Notes: generated by a model from the letters alone, not told the origin. Shown: positions 15,571-24,280, numbered from the stretch's first letter. The stretch is 33,833 nucleotides of DNA from Bauldia sp. (GCA_022841545.1 JALHRF010000039.1:1-33833); one strand, 5' to 3'. Made by a program: numbers and translations.

Positions 15571-16389
15571 CTATTCCCCCTTGAGGCGCGCAAGCGCCCC
15601 AAGACCGATGCGGATGGCGTTGTCGTAGCCTGCGCCGGAGCGATGCGGCTCGCCCGTCACGAGGTTGTCTCCAACTGAGCAAACCGACCCGCCGCGACGC
15701 CCATAGAGCGCGGCCAGCGTCAGGATCGGCGCGGTCTCACGGTCGGTATTGAGGATTCCCGCCCGCCGCCAGTAGTCGATAATCTCGGCGTGGTCCGGCT
15801 GGAGGTACCCGCCAGGCCCGGGCTTGCCCCAGCCGCAGTATTCGCTGTCGCCGGTGCGTGTCACGCCGACATGAAACGGTGCGCCGATCGCCTCTGCTTC
15901 CGCGACCATCGCGCCGACGACGCGATAATCTGCCAACGCCGGGAATTCGGCCCGCACGTGGGACTTTGTCAGGCCCTCGTCGCGGACGGCGCCGGCGCTG
16001 ATCACCGCATCGCCGACACGCACCTTCTCGCCCCAGCCGCCCGAGCCGCCGATGCGGATCACGGTGTCGCAATCGGTGTGATTGAAGAGGTCCATGAGGA
16101 CGAGTTCTGCCTCCGGCGCGCCGCTTCCCGTCGAGACGACGCTGATCGGCACGTCGCGATATGTCCCCGTCACGGTCGCGAACAATCCCGTCCGCGCCAC
16201 GACCTTTGGGTCATCGAGTGCCCGCGAGATCGCATCCTCGCCCGCGCCTTCGCCCACCGTGAGCGGGTCACGCACGGCGAGCACGACCGAAGGCGCGATC
16301 GTCTCGCGACGGAAGCCGGTCAATGCCGGGACGCCGTCCTTCACGAAGCTCGGCATATTGGCGAGATAGGGGTGTGTCACCGCGCGCAT
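15571..16389 (-). CDS. Nucleoside phosphorylase family protein (uridine/purine nucleoside phosphorylase type)
   Basis: A 272-residue PNP_UDP_1-family protein, expected to cleave a nucleoside with phosphate to free base and ribose 1-phosphate in the cytoplasm. The family core is visible: VTGTYRDVPISVVSTGSG with GAPEAELVLMDLF, then RIGGSGGWGEKVRVGDAVIS and AGAVRDEG, matching the phosphate- and sugar-binding loops of uridine phosphorylases. The usual IGTCGG is IGGSGG. The ATG at 16389 has AAGGA 7 bases upstream; the longer in-frame start at 16446 overlaps the permease. It is inserted between permease and ATPase genes of one importer, strong evidence that the importer carries a nucleoside-like compound. 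Confidence 0.88.
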   Translation of the reverse strand: MRAVTHPYLANMPSFVKDGVPALTGFRRETIAPSVVLAVRDPLTVGEGAGEDAISRALDDPKVVARTGLFATVTGTYRDVPISVVSTGSGAPEAELVLMDLFNHTDCDTVIRIGGSGGWGEKVRVGDAVISAGAVRDEGLTKSHVRAEFPALADYRVVGAMVAEAEAIGAPFHVGVTRTGDSEYCGWGKPGPGGYLQPDHAEIIDYWRRAGILNTDRETAPILTLAALYGRRGGSVCSVGDNLVTGEPHRSGAGYDNAIRIGLGALARLKGE

Positions 16390-16399
16390 GGCGTCCTTC

Positions 16400-17200
16400 T
16401 CAAAGCTGCCGCGACCACTTGAACAGTCTCTCACCGGCAAGTCCAAGGATCAGGATCACCGCGACGATCGCCGCGCCGATGGCGACGGTGATCGGGTCGA
16501 CGCCTTCGCTCCGCAGTTCCGAGTAGAGACGGACCGGGAAGGTGATCCAACGCGCGCCGGCGATGAAGGACGAAACGATGACGTCGTTGAACGAAACGAG
16601 GAAGGATATGGCCGCACTCAGCACCAGACCGGACGCGACAAGCGGCAACGTGACGCGACGGAAGGCGACGGACGGACGGGCGCCGAGGCTGACGGCGGCG
16701 GCGACGAGGTTCGGGTCGAGCTGGCTGAAATTCGCGGTCATGATGCGGACGGAGAAGGGGATGGTAATGGTGGCGTGGGCGATGAACAGGCCCGGGAACG
16801 AGCCGGAAATCCCAAGCCAGGCATAGATCTGCAGGAGCGCGATGGCCCAGACGATCAAGGGCAGCGCGAGCGGAGCGAGGAGAATTGTCGCCACCACCTC
16901 CGAGCCGCGGAAGCGGCCACGGGCGAGCGCGTAGGCCGCCAACGTGCCGACGACGACCGACACGAGGGCAGCGACGGTCGCCAACAGCGCCGACACGCCC
17001 AGCGACGAGCGATACTCCTGGCTGCGTATCGCCGCCTCATACCAGCGGAGCGAATAGCTCCTCGGCGGGAAGCGGAACACCTCGCCGCCATCGAAGGACG
17101 AGAAGATGAGGACGACGATCGGCGCGAGGATGACGACGTAGGCGACAGCCACGACGAGGGCCCAGACGGTCATGACGACGGCGTTCGTCGCGCGCCTCAT
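16400..17200 (-). CDS. ABC transporter permease, PotC type
   Basis: A 266-residue inner-membrane permease (BPD_transp_1) with about six membrane segments. The N-terminal segment TVWALVVAVAYVVILAPIVV is followed by the periplasmic loop with RWYEAAIRSQEYRSSL, typical of PotC. The EAA coupling motif is AAAVSLGARPSVAFRRVTLP near residue 185. The ATG at 17200 overlaps the stop of the other permease by 4 bases (ATGA). The longer open frame upstream is inside the neighbouring gene. Together with that permease it forms the channel of the polyamine/opine/nucleoside-type importer. Confidence 0.92.
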   Translation of the reverse strand: MRRATNAVVMTVWALVVAVAYVVILAPIVVLIFSSFDGGEVFRFPPRSYSLRWYEAAIRSQEYRSSLGVSALLATVAALVSVVVGTLAAYALARGRFRGSEVVATILLAPLALPLIVWAIALLQIYAWLGISGSFPGLFIAHATITIPFSVRIMTANFSQLDPNLVAAAVSLGARPSVAFRRVTLPLVASGLVLSAAISFLVSFNDVIVSSFIAGARWITFPVRLYSELRSEGVDPITVAIGAAIVAVILILGLAGERLFKWSRQL

Positions 17201-18054
17201 GTCGCGACTCCGTGACGGCGGAGGGCGAACCGGCGGATCCCCGCAAAAATGACGAGGGCGACACCGAGGATGACGAGAAGCGAGACCGCCAGCGCCGAGG
17301 CGAAGGGCCAGTCGAGGACCAGAGCCGCCTGCTGGTAGGCGATGGTGGCGAAGGTCGGGATCTTGCCCTGGCCGAGGACTTGGGGGGTGACGAACGAGGT
17401 CAACGCGGCGCAGAAGACGAGGACGCTGCCGGCAAGTATCCCCGGGACCGACAGCGGCAGGATCACCCGCCGCCACACGGCGAGGCGGGGCGCTCCGAGC
17501 GACATCGCGGCCTGCTCCAGCTCCTTCGGGAGCTTGGCGAGCACGGTCGCGAGCGGCAGCACCATTAACGGCAGGAAGGCCTGCACGAGACCGATGAGGA
17601 TGCCGAGCTCGGTGCCGAGAAAGCGGATCGAGGAATCGATGAGTCCGAGCGACTTGAGCGCGCCGTTGACCACGCCGAGGAGGCTGAGGAGGTTGACCAG
17701 GCCGAGCGTCTGGAGGAGCGCGCCGGCAACCAAGGGCAGGAGCATGGTGATGGCGAGAAACGAATGGAGTGGCCTCCGCGATGCGATCCATCGGGCGACC
17801 GGGAAGCCGAGGAGAAGGCAGATGGCGACGGTGAAGAGGCTCAGCCAGATCGTGCGCGCAAATGCGGTTACGTAGTAGGCGTCGGTGGCGATGCGGGCGT
17901 AGTTCTTCAGCGTGAAGGTCGGGTCGACGATCCAGGAGCCCGGCGGCTGCGACCAGAACCCCGCGAGCACGAGGAGCAGGAACGGCAACAGGAACGCCAC
18001 GCCGATCAAGAGCATCGCCGGCGCAAGAAGAAGGATCGTGCTGGTCCGGCTCAT
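17197..18054 (-). CDS. ABC transporter permease, PotB type
   Basis: A 285-residue inner-membrane permease of the BPD_transp_1 family, PotB-like. The first segment (ILLLAPAMLLIGVAFLLPFL) is followed by FTLKNYARIATDAYYVTAF, typical of PotB/AfuB permeases, and the EAA motif reads LEQAAMSLGAPRLAVWRRVI near residue 190. Stop overlaps the start of the PotC-type gene. The gap of 290 bases to the upstream binding-protein gene is long for one operon and holds palindromic repeats, which may adjust the ratio of binding protein to membrane parts. Confidence 0.92.
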   Translation of the reverse strand: MSRTSTILLLAPAMLLIGVAFLLPFLLLVLAGFWSQPPGSWIVDPTFTLKNYARIATDAYYVTAFARTIWLSLFTVAICLLLGFPVARWIASRRPLHSFLAITMLLPLVAGALLQTLGLVNLLSLLGVVNGALKSLGLIDSSIRFLGTELGILIGLVQAFLPLMVLPLATVLAKLPKELEQAAMSLGAPRLAVWRRVILPLSVPGILAGSVLVFCAALTSFVTPQVLGQGKIPTFATIAYQQAALVLDWPFASALAVSLLVILGVALVIFAGIRRFALRRHGVAT

Positions 18055-18165
18055 GCGATCACCCTAGAGCCGATCCCGATCAGGTCGAGCGAAGAACATC
18101 ATCGCAACTCTTCCGACCCTCCGCTCCAACCGCGGTGCCACTCCAACTGTCATCCCGCTCCAGCC

Positions 18166-18280
18166 GTCATCCCCGCGAAAGCGGGGACCCAGTGACCAAC
18201 CGCCGAGTCCGAACGAGCTTCGACATCGTTTACTAGGTCCCCTTCCCTCGCCCGGCTTTACCGGGCTCGCCGGGGATGAC
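18166..18280. repeat. Palindromic repeat element between binding protein and permease genes
   Basis: GTCATCCCCGCGAAAGCGGG begins a unit (18166-18192) with a 6-bp CCCCGC/GCGGGG stem and a GAAA loop. A second part (18251-18280) has a CCCGG-CTTTA-CCGGG hairpin and ends in CGCCGGGGATGAC, the inverted form of the first unit's left end. This is the same class of dispersed palindromic unit as at 21098 and 28284. The rest of the 18055-18344 gap shows no gene. Confidence 0.65.
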
Positions 18281-18344
18281 AGGGTGTGGGTGCCCTGCGG
18301 CGGACGGCCGGCGCGGGCGACCGCGCCGGCAACTTGCCCCTGCC

Positions 18345-19400
18345 CTACTGGCCGAGAATTTCCTTGTTCCAGCGGTCGGTCCAGGCGCTCCGCTGCTCGA
18401 TGACGAACGGCCAGTCGAGCTGGACGAGCGACTCGACCTCCTCCGGCTTGTCGATGACGTCGGCGGAGACTTCCGGAGCGAGCGTGACGTTCTTGTTGGT
18501 CGGGCCGAAATAGAGCTGCTCGGCATAGTCCGTCTGGTTCTCGACGCCGAGCGCGAGCGCGGCGAATTTCTTGGCGAGCTCGGGGTTCGGGCTGCCCTTG
18601 ACCAGGCAGAGCATGTCGCGGATCAGCACCGGCCCGGGATCGGTCGGGAAGGAGAAGCCGATGCCGGGGTACTTCTTGAGGCCGGCGAGCACATAGCCGC
18701 TGATCATCGGCGCCATCGCCACCTCGCCCGCCTCCATGAGGGTGAAGACCTCGTCGAGGCTGGTATAGGTCATCGCGATCGGCGTCAGTTCGGCGAGCTT
18801 GGCAAAGGCCGCGTCGGCGTCATGCTCGTCCTTGCCGGCAAGGCGCGCCGCGACGCCGATCATGCCATCGCCCTCGGAGCCCGGATAAGGCGAAAGCGCG
18901 ATCTTGCCCTTGTATTGCGGGTCCCACATGTCCGCCCATTCCGGTGGCTCCTTGACCAGCTCGGTGCTGTAGGCGATGCCGAGGCCGACGAGCGACATGG
19001 CGTAGCAGCCATTGTTCATGCCGTCCCAGATGTCCTTGTAGATCGCCGACTCGGGATCGGGCGCCTCGACCACGCCGTCAGCCAGCGCCTGCGGCGCCTC
19101 GTAGATGTTGAGGAAGGCGACGTCCATGGTCGGGTTGGCGCGCTCGGCATAGATCTTGGCGACACGGTCGCCGGTGCCGCCAAGGAGCAGTTCCACCGTC
19201 GCGCCGGTCTCCGCTTCGAGCGGGCCGATCACGTTCTCCCGGAGCAGCCGCTCGATGTCGCCGCCCCACACGCCGACCACGAGCGTGTCGCCCGTGAAGT
19301 CGTCCTGCGCCAGGCTCGGCCCGGTCGCCGCGCCGGCAACCATCGCCGTCGCCATCAGCGCGAGCGCGAGGCCGCGTCCCGTCCCTTTTGCCGTCATCAT
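18345..19400 (-). CDS. ABC transporter substrate-binding protein, PotD/SBP_bac_8 type
   Basis: A 351-residue periplasmic binding protein. A signal peptide spans about residues 1-31 (hydrophobic core LALALMATAMVAGAATG, cleavage near SLA-QDD). The mature start DTLVVGVWGGDIERLLRENV and the later WADMWDPQYKGKIAL are typical of the PotD/AfuA cluster that binds polyamines, opines, iron or small organic ligands. The start has AAGGAG 8 bases upstream; two ATGs are adjacent. It supplies ligand to the permeases at 16400-18054. Context with nucleoside phosphorylase, PfkB kinase and ADP-ribosylglycohydrolase genes suggests a nucleoside or related glycoside as ligand, but the sequence does not prove it. 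Confidence 0.9.
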   Translation of the reverse strand: MMTAKGTGRGLALALMATAMVAGAATGPSLAQDDFTGDTLVVGVWGGDIERLLRENVIGPLEAETGATVELLLGGTGDRVAKIYAERANPTMDVAFLNIYEAPQALADGVVEAPDPESAIYKDIWDGMNNGCYAMSLVGLGIAYSTELVKEPPEWADMWDPQYKGKIALSPYPGSEGDGMIGVAARLAGKDEHDADAAFAKLAELTPIAMTYTSLDEVFTLMEAGEVAMAPMISGYVLAGLKKYPGIGFSFPTDPGPVLIRDMLCLVKGSPNPELAKKFAALALGVENQTDYAEQLYFGPTNKNVTLAPEVSADVIDKPEEVESLVQLDWPFVIEQRSAWTDRWNKEILGQ

Positions 19401-19494
19401 CAGTCAGTCTCCTTTTCCAAGGTTCCCACGGAAGGATTTCGATTCTTCACCGAGCCCCGGCCCCAGCTCTTCCTCCGAACGCACGCACCCGACG

Positions 19495-21015
19495 CTATGG
19501 GCCTCTTGCGCGGGCAGCGAGTTCGGCCTTGGCGATCTTTCCCGTCGGCGTCATGGGCATCTCCGCGATGACCCTGACGACGAGCGGCTCCGGATCGTAC
19601 GGCGTCTCGCTTCTTACCGCCTCTTTCAGTCTTTCCATGTCGAGCGCCCCCCCGTCGAGAGCGGTGACGAAGGCGACAGGAAGCGCCCCGAGCGTCGGGT
19701 GGGGCACACCGACCAGCGCCGCCAGCGCCACGCCCTCCTGCCGGCAAAGCGCCTCCTCGACGTCGCGCGGATACCAGCGCCGGCCCTTGACCTCGATCAG
19801 TTCGGAGCGGCGGCCACGCATGGTGATGAACCGGTCGCTGTCCATCACGCCGATGTCACCGGTGTGGAGCCAGCCGTCTCGGGTCGCCTCCGCAGTCTTC
19901 TCGGGCCTTCCCCAGTAGCCCTTCATGAAACCACCGCGAATGACCACCTCGCCGGCCTCGCCAAGCGGCAGCGGCGCGTCGTCGAGGCCGACGATGCGCA
20001 CTTCCTTGTCGGGAAGCTGCGGCCCGATGCGCGTGGCGCCGGGCGGATCATCGCCGAGGTGCGGGAAGCCAAGGGCGACGAAGCCACCCAGCTCGCTCTG
20101 GCCATAGCTTTCGACCAGCGGCACGCGAAGCTCGTCGCGCCAGGCCTCCTTCAGGGTCGGCGGCACCGGACCGCCGCCGGAGAGCACCATGCGGAGCCGC
20201 CCCGGCGTGCGGCCGCGGTCGCGGCTTTCGGCGAGAACCTCGCCGAGGACGGGCGGATTGGCGATCAGCATCGTCGCGCCGGCGGCGTCGAGCGCGTCGT
20301 ATCCCTTGGGCCGCGTCCACCGGCCCATGACGTTGATCGCGGCCATGCGGTCGAGTTGCGGCAGGAGGTTGCCGACAAGCTGATAGGAGCTCGACAGCGC
20401 CGTCGGGCCGAACGAAACATCCTCGGCCGTGATCTGCAGCCGCTCCGCAATGCAGCGCGTCGCGCGCACGGTGGGCTCGTGCGCCAGGCAGGCGCCCTTA
20501 GGGAGGCCGGTTGTGCCAGAGGTGTAGGAGAGATGGGCGATGGCGTCGGCGTCCCATGGGTCGGGCGGCGCCGCAAATCCGGCAGAGACGAGGTCGGGGA
20601 GCGAATGGGATTTCCCCATCGCCCCGTCCATGCAGACGAGGTGCTCAACACCCGGCGTCTGCCTCGCCGCCGCGACCACGGCGTCGTGGATGTCGTGGGT
20701 ATAGACGATGATCTTCGGCTGATGGTCGCCGAAGTAATACGCGAGATCGTCGACGAACTTCACGCTGACCATCGCCGCGATGGCGCCGATCCGCCACGCA
20801 CCGAACATCGACATCAGGTAGTCGAGGCCGTTATGGGCGACGATGGTGACGCGATCGCCCGGCCCGACGCCGAGATGGGCGAAAGCGCCGGCGAAGCGCT
20901 CCATGTGCTCGGCCGCCTGGCCGTAGGTGAGGCTCCGGTCGCGATCGACCCAGCGGAAGGCGAGCTTGTCGGGCCGGCATTCGGCGCCGCGGAGGAGCAG
21001 TTCATGCATCAGCAT
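19495..21015 (-). CDS. AMP-forming acyl-CoA synthetase/ligase
   Basis: A 506-residue member of the ANL (AMP-binding) superfamily, which activates a carboxylic acid with ATP as acyl-adenylate and transfers it to CoA. The P-loop YTSGTTGLPKG is at residues 164-174; SGGGPVP, VESYGQSELGG (A5-type motif), LHTGDIG and the C-terminal catalytic lysine in TPTGKIAKAEL (K493) are all present, so it should be active. The ATG at 21015 has GGAGG upstream; the longer in-frame start at 21054 lacks one. It ends 94 bases before the PotD-type gene on the same strand and may be the first gene of that operon. Acid substrate unknown. Confidence 0.9.
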   Translation of the reverse strand: MLMHELLLRGAECRPDKLAFRWVDRDRSLTYGQAAEHMERFAGAFAHLGVGPGDRVTIVAHNGLDYLMSMFGAWRIGAIAAMVSVKFVDDLAYYFGDHQPKIIVYTHDIHDAVVAAARQTPGVEHLVCMDGAMGKSHSLPDLVSAGFAAPPDPWDADAIAHLSYTSGTTGLPKGACLAHEPTVRATRCIAERLQITAEDVSFGPTALSSSYQLVGNLLPQLDRMAAINVMGRWTRPKGYDALDAAGATMLIANPPVLGEVLAESRDRGRTPGRLRMVLSGGGPVPPTLKEAWRDELRVPLVESYGQSELGGFVALGFPHLGDDPPGATRIGPQLPDKEVRIVGLDDAPLPLGEAGEVVIRGGFMKGYWGRPEKTAEATRDGWLHTGDIGVMDSDRFITMRGRRSELIEVKGRRWYPRDVEEALCRQEGVALAALVGVPHPTLGALPVAFVTALDGGALDMERLKEAVRSETPYDPEPLVVRVIAEMPMTPTGKIAKAELAARARGP

Positions 21016-21482
21016 CGGTGGATGGCCTCCCAGAGTGCCGGGGATGGAACACACGGCCGCCCCTCACCCTGAAGGCCTGTGAACGGGGACCTCACAACCC
21101 GCTCATTCCCGCGCAAGCGGGAATCCAGTTTTTTCAATCGCATACGGCTGAGGGGCGAAAGCTGGATGACCGCGTGCGCGGGCATGAGCGGCCGTGGGGA
21201 GGTCCGCGTCCTGTCGTCCCAGGCACGCGCCACGCGACCCGGAACTCCAAGGTCGGTAGCCCCCTCACCCTGTCCCTCGCCCGCAAGGGGAGAAGGAACG
21301 CGGCGAAATCGTCCACGACCCCCAGTCAAGCGAGGCAATGCATCGCTGGAAGGAGCACTGTTGGAGATCGCTCGCAGCTGCGCGGCCCATACCAACGGTG
21401 AAAGCCCTTCACGATGATGTATCCGGTCCGCAGTATGCGGCCCCGCCGGGACCGCCGGGAACGTCGCGGGACGCAATAGAGT
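21016..21482. other. Gene-free interval with repeats between LysR and acyl-CoA ligase genes
   Basis: About 470 bases without a convincing gene. It holds a composite palindromic element (21098-21191), two short runs beginning CCCCTCACCCT (near 21060 and 21262) that resemble another dispersed repeat class of these bacteria, and a perfect 19-base palindrome at its right end. The small open frames here follow the repeats and show no protein-like features. Confidence 0.6.
21098..21191. repeat. Composite palindromic repeat element (two inverted units)
   Basis: The left unit starts CCCGCTCATTCCCGCGCAAG and carries an 8-bp ATTCCCGC/GCGGGAAT stem (21105-21124). The right unit (21157-21191) is an imperfect inverted copy: its reverse complement starts CCGCTCATGCCCGCGCACGC and ends in CATCCAGCTTTC. 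The pair could fold into one long hairpin of about 94 bases. A single unit almost identical to the left one occurs at 28284. Confidence 0.75.
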
Positions 21483-21490
21483 CTATTGCG
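21472..21490. repeat. Perfect 19-base palindrome over the LysR stop codon
   Basis: CGCAATAGA (21472-21480), one central base, then TCTATTGCG (21482-21490). The left-reading TAG stop of the LysR-type gene lies inside it. With no T-run after it on the minus strand it is not a classical terminator; it could be a protein-binding site or a 3'-end hairpin. Confidence 0.6.
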
Positions 21491-22475
21491 GTTCCAGTAT
21501 GTATGCGCGCCTCTCGGCCGGGGTCGCGGCCGGCTTGAGCGCCTCCATCTCGCGGGCGGCGCGCCGGACCAGGGCGCGGAGCCAGCGGCCATGACCGCCG
21601 CGATGCGAGCGCTCGTGCCAGAGCATGTAGAAGCGCATCGCGCCGAGTTCTGGCGGCGCCTCGAGCACGGCGAAGGGAAAGATGCTGGCGAGGTGCTCGA
21701 TGAAGGAACGCCCGCTGGTGAAGACGAGATCGTTGGCCGCAAGCACATAGGGCACGACCGAGAATTCCGGCACCGAAACCCGGATGCGCCGCTTGAGCCC
21801 GAGTTGCTCGAGCCGCCCGTCGATCGGGCTGACATGGGCGCTCGCCTGCGGCGTCGGCGAGAGGTGGTCGAGGGCGAGATATTCATCGAGCGTCAGCGCC
21901 TTTCGCCGGGCAAAGGGGTGGCCGGGGCGGACCATGCAGGCGATCTCGTTGTCGAACAGCGGCGCGAAGCGGAGGCTTGCCGGCGGCACCGGCCAGTTGC
22001 CGATCACGAGATCGACCGTGCCGCTCTCGAGCGACGGCATCAGCGCCGCCTCCTCGGGCATCCTGAGAAAATCGACGGTGACATTGGGCGCCGCCGTGCG
22101 GATCAGCTCGACGATACGCGGCAGCAGGAACAGGCCGAAGCAGTTGCTGGCGACGATCTTGATCGGGCGATCGGCGGTGGCCGGCTCGAACTCCTCGCGC
22201 GGATCAAGCACGCGGTCGAGATCGTCGAGGACGCGGTTGAGCGTGGCGAGCAACTCGGTGCCGCGATCGGTGGGGACGAGATGGGCGCCGCTCCGGACCA
22301 GCAATGGATCGCCGGTGATGTCGCGGAGCTTCCGGAGCGCGAGGCTGACCGCAGGCTGGCTCTGCCCGGTGCGCGCCGCCGCCCGCGACACGCTCGCCTC
22401 GCTCAGGATGATCTGGCCCAGCCGCATCAACCGGAGATCGAAAGCGCGGTCCTGTAGCGCGATCTGCATGGCCAT
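21483..22475 (-). CDS. LysR-family transcriptional regulator
   Basis: A 330-residue LysR-type regulator: N-terminal winged helix-turn-helix with SVSRAAARTGQSQPAVSLAL (residues 28-47) followed by the family DPLLVR (about 57-62), then an effector-binding domain starting near residue 95 (ADRPIKIVASNCFGLFLLP). The DPLLVR and early effector region resemble the NodD/NahR/LinR branch, whose members often respond to aromatic compounds. The ATG at 22475 has GAGGAGG 5 bases upstream; a longer open frame to 22673 has no such site. It diverges from the amidohydrolase gene at 22713 and probably controls it; it may also influence the acyl-CoA ligase downstream. Confidence 0.92.
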   Translation of the reverse strand: MAMQIALQDRAFDLRLMRLGQIILSEASVSRAAARTGQSQPAVSLALRKLRDITGDPLLVRSGAHLVPTDRGTELLATLNRVLDDLDRVLDPREEFEPATADRPIKIVASNCFGLFLLPRIVELIRTAAPNVTVDFLRMPEEAALMPSLESGTVDLVIGNWPVPPASLRFAPLFDNEIACMVRPGHPFARRKALTLDEYLALDHLSPTPQASAHVSPIDGRLEQLGLKRRIRVSVPEFSVVPYVLAANDLVFTSGRSFIEHLASIFPFAVLEAPPELGAMRFYMLWHERSHRGGHGRWLRALVRRAAREMEALKPAATPAERRAYILEPQ

Positions 22476-22712
22476 TCTCGCCTCCTCAGGGGCTGGTCTG
22501 CTCGCGTCGCTGCCGCCGCCGCGAACCTCTCCCCTCGCGTAAGCATCGAGCATGCCAAGTCGCCTTCCTGCCGAGACCGCAATGCGCCGCCTCGCCGGGC
22601 GCCGCGCTTGACTTGCCGCGACGGGAAGCGGTTTGCTGAAACAAGGCGCTCCCGCGATCCGCCGCCCGTCCATCAGGTTAGCCCGACGGACGGCGGGTTC
22701 AAACCATCATCG

Positions 22713-24269
22713 ATGAAAGGACCGGCCTTGGCCCTTCTGATCCGACAGGGACACATCATCACCAACGATGCCGCCGGGATGGTGTTGGAGCGCGGCGACG
22801 TGCTGGTGATCGGCGACCGGATCGCGGCGGTCGGCCCCGACCTTTCGGCGCGCGCGGCCGAGCATCCCGGCATCGAGGTCATCGAGGCGAGGGACCGGCT
22901 GGTCTTCCCCGGCTTCATCGACGCCCACATGCACTCGAACGAAGGCTTCGAGATGGGGCGCTACGACAACCTGCCGCTGGAGATCTGGCTGTCGGAGGTC
23001 TACCCGCCGTTCGGCGCCGCCAATCTCTCGTGGCGGGACTGGTACCTTCGCGCCATGCTGGTCGGCATCGTCTCGGTCCGCTCCGGCGTCACCGCGCTCC
23101 AGGACGACGTCATCAACCTCGCCTTCACCCCCGACGCGGTGGATGCGACGGCGAGCGCCTATCGCGACCTCGGGCTCAAGGGCTGGATCACCGCCTCGAT
23201 GTGGGACGAGTCGTTCCTGAACGGCCTGCCGTTCCTCGCCGACCTCGTGCCGGCAGACCTCAAGGCGCGGCTCGACGCCTTCCCCGTTCCCGGCCACCGC
23301 GACCAGATCGAGCTGTTCCAGCATCTCCGCGCCACCTGGCACGACAAGGACGGGATGCGGATCATCCTCGGGCCGTGCGGGCCGCAGCGCTGCTCGACGG
23401 CCCTGCTCGAGGAAGTGGCAGGGCTCTCCGCCGACCTCGACCTGCCGATCCACTGCCACGTGCTCGAGACCAAGACGCAGGCCGTCACCGGGCAGCGGAA
23501 GTACAACAGGACGCTGCCGCAGTTCCTCGCCGATGTCGGCTGCATGACGCACCGGCTGACGATGAACCACGCCATCTGGCTGACCGAGGGCGACATCGAG
23601 CTTTTGGGCGGGGTCGGCGGGTCGATCACCCATAACCCGCTCGCCAACCTCAAACTCGGCTCGGGCGTGGCGCCGATTCGGAAATTGAAGAACGCCGGCG
23701 CCAACATCGCGCTCGGCTGCGACGGCGTCGCCTCGGCCGACACCGCCGACATGTTCTCGGCCTTTAAGGCGGCGAGCCTCCTCCACAAGATCGGCACGCA
23801 CGACTACCGCGAGTGGGTGTCGGCGCACGAGGTGATGCACATGGCGACGCACGGGGCGGCGCGGTCTAGCCTGATGCAGGACAAGGTCGGCTCGATCGAG
23901 GCCGGCAAGCAGGCAGACATCGTTCTCCTCGACCGCTACCACTGGGGCTTCATCCCGCTCCACGATCCGATCCAGCAGATCGCGTTCAGCGCCGACCAGG
24001 AGGCGGTCAGGACCTCGATCATCGGCGGCCGCGTCGTGATGCGCGAGCGGAAGCTGGCGCTGATCGACGAGGAGGCGATCCGGATGGAGATATCGGAGGC
24101 GGCGGAGCGCTTCCGCCGCGAGGATTGTCCGCGGATGAGCGCGGGCGCTGCCGAGGTGCGGCCCTATCTCGACCAGATGCACACGATGGCGACGGGCTCG
24201 ACGGTGGAGGCCGGGCACATCCCGCTCCGCATGCCGCCGGTCGACGGACGGCGGTTCGGGGCGGAATAA
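22713..24269 (+). CDS. Metal-dependent amidohydrolase, cytosine deaminase/chlorohydrolase (AtzA/TrzN/SsnA) family
   Basis: A 518-residue amidohydrolase-superfamily enzyme, expected to hydrolyse a C-N bond in a cyclic or amidine-type compound by deamination or ring opening. Metal ligands are visible: H72 and H74 in FIDAHMHSNEG, a histidine in LPIHCHVLETK, a further one in MNHAIWLTEG and the aspartate in LGCDGVASAD. A C-terminal SIEAGKQADIVLLD closes the composite beta-domain, usual for this family. The ATG at 22713 lacks a clear ribosome site; a TTG at 22728 is preceded by AAAGGA at ideal spacing and may be the real start. It is followed 11 bases later by the cyclo-ligase-like gene. Substrate unknown. 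Confidence 0.88.
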   Translation: MKGPALALLIRQGHIITNDAAGMVLERGDVLVIGDRIAAVGPDLSARAAEHPGIEVIEARDRLVFPGFIDAHMHSNEGFEMGRYDNLPLEIWLSEVYPPFGAANLSWRDWYLRAMLVGIVSVRSGVTALQDDVINLAFTPDAVDATASAYRDLGLKGWITASMWDESFLNGLPFLADLVPADLKARLDAFPVPGHRDQIELFQHLRATWHDKDGMRIILGPCGPQRCSTALLEEVAGLSADLDLPIHCHVLETKTQAVTGQRKYNRTLPQFLADVGCMTHRLTMNHAIWLTEGDIELLGGVGGSITHNPLANLKLGSGVAPIRKLKNAGANIALGCDGVASADTADMFSAFKAASLLHKIGTHDYREWVSAHEVMHMATHGAARSSLMQDKVGSIEAGKQADIVLLDRYHWGFIPLHDPIQQIAFSADQEAVRTSIIGGRVVMRERKLALIDEEAIRMEISEAAERFRREDCPRMSAGAAEVRPYLDQMHTMATGSTVEAGHIPLRMPPVDGRRFGAE

Positions 24270-24280
24270 CGGAGGCGACG

